Shown here one piece after another: positions 20,888-20,962 of a stretch of DNA of 20,962 nt (position 1 is its first letter; the number at the start of each line of letters is the position of its first letter). The DNA is from a virus, in the IMG/VR virus record IMGVR_UViG_3300007770_000433, positions 1-20,962 of that record. One strand, given 5' to 3'. The notes under the pieces were generated by a model that worked only from the letters and a program-made list of their open reading frames with translations, was not told the origin of the DNA and made no database searches. The position numbers were made by a program, and so were the translations under genes.

Positions 20888-20962
20888 GAGGCCCTGTAAT
20901 GGCCTGTATTGAACGATCTCTAGTGGACTGGTAGGGTGGTACAGGGTAGGCTAAGTTGACCG
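20888..20962 (+). other. non-coding tail of the window
   Basis: The 75 bases after the zinc-finger gene hold no credible gene (the longest frame is about 16 codons). A five-base stem AGGCC/GGCCT with a seven-base loop stands at 20889-20905 and lacks a T tract. TTGACC at 20955-20960 matches five of six bases of a -35 box, but a -10 box, if any, is beyond the window end. Confidence 0.4.

Noticed and set aside
1-20962. tRNA genes, CRISPR arrays, insertion sequences, long direct repeats
   Set aside because: Reading both strands I found no cloverleaf-like region, regular repeat-spacer pattern, transposase or paired terminal repeats; nearly every base is in a gene.

Overview
The window is a piece of a tailed double-stranded DNA phage (or prophage) genome, most likely from a podovirus-like marine or freshwater virus. 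The evidence is an almost gap-free set of short genes with stop/start overlaps, a T7 gp4-type primase-helicase, SSB, NinB, a phage-type class II (B12-dependent) ribonucleotide reductase and a 3016-residue virion-type giant protein. No tRNA, rRNA, CRISPR array, transposon, integrase, capsid, terminase or lysis gene is visible. The host is not identifiable; the class II reductase implies a host that makes or imports cobalamin (inference).

Layout. (1) 1-10818, plus strand, structural end: the tail of an Ala/Gln-rich small protein, a 444-aa protein with two hydrophobic Gly/Ala stretches, the 9-kb giant gene with a buried HEVGVH metallopeptidase-like motif, and a 78-aa protein. The order small, medium, giant resembles the internal (ejection) virion protein cassette of podoviruses. 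(2) 10784-17488, minus strand, a tightly overlapping nucleotide and recombination operon. Read in its own direction it encodes an HNH nuclease, two small unknowns, NinB, a 35-aa acidic microprotein, a possible single-strand annealing protein, a Lys/Ala-tailed small protein, a RecB-like exonuclease, SSB, two unknowns, NrdJ, a PD-(D/E)xK protein, a YkgJ-type Cys-cluster protein and a calcineurin-like phosphoesterase. It meets the structural block tail to tail with a 35-base overlap. (3) 17552-20887, plus strand, replication: winged-helix initiator-like protein, primase-helicase, small HTH protein, Vsr/DUF559-like endonuclease and a DnaJ-type zinc-finger protein that could be a Q-like regulator.

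The two early blocks diverge from one 63-base intergenic region (17489-17551). It holds two overlapping sigma70-like promoters, an inverted repeat on one -10 box and a second inverted repeat whose loop holds the rightward ribosome binding site. The leftward promoter is placed so that its transcript would begin at, or within a base or two of, the start codon of the first gene (leaderless).

Together blocks 2 and 3 would supply dNTPs (NrdJ), open and prime DNA (initiator, primase-helicase), coat ssDNA (SSB) and recombine or process it (exonuclease, annealing candidate, NinB, HNH, Vsr-like). No DNA polymerase is present here. The most novel items are the promoter knot, the annealing-protein candidate in its recombination cassette, the compact NrdJ and the composite giant protein.
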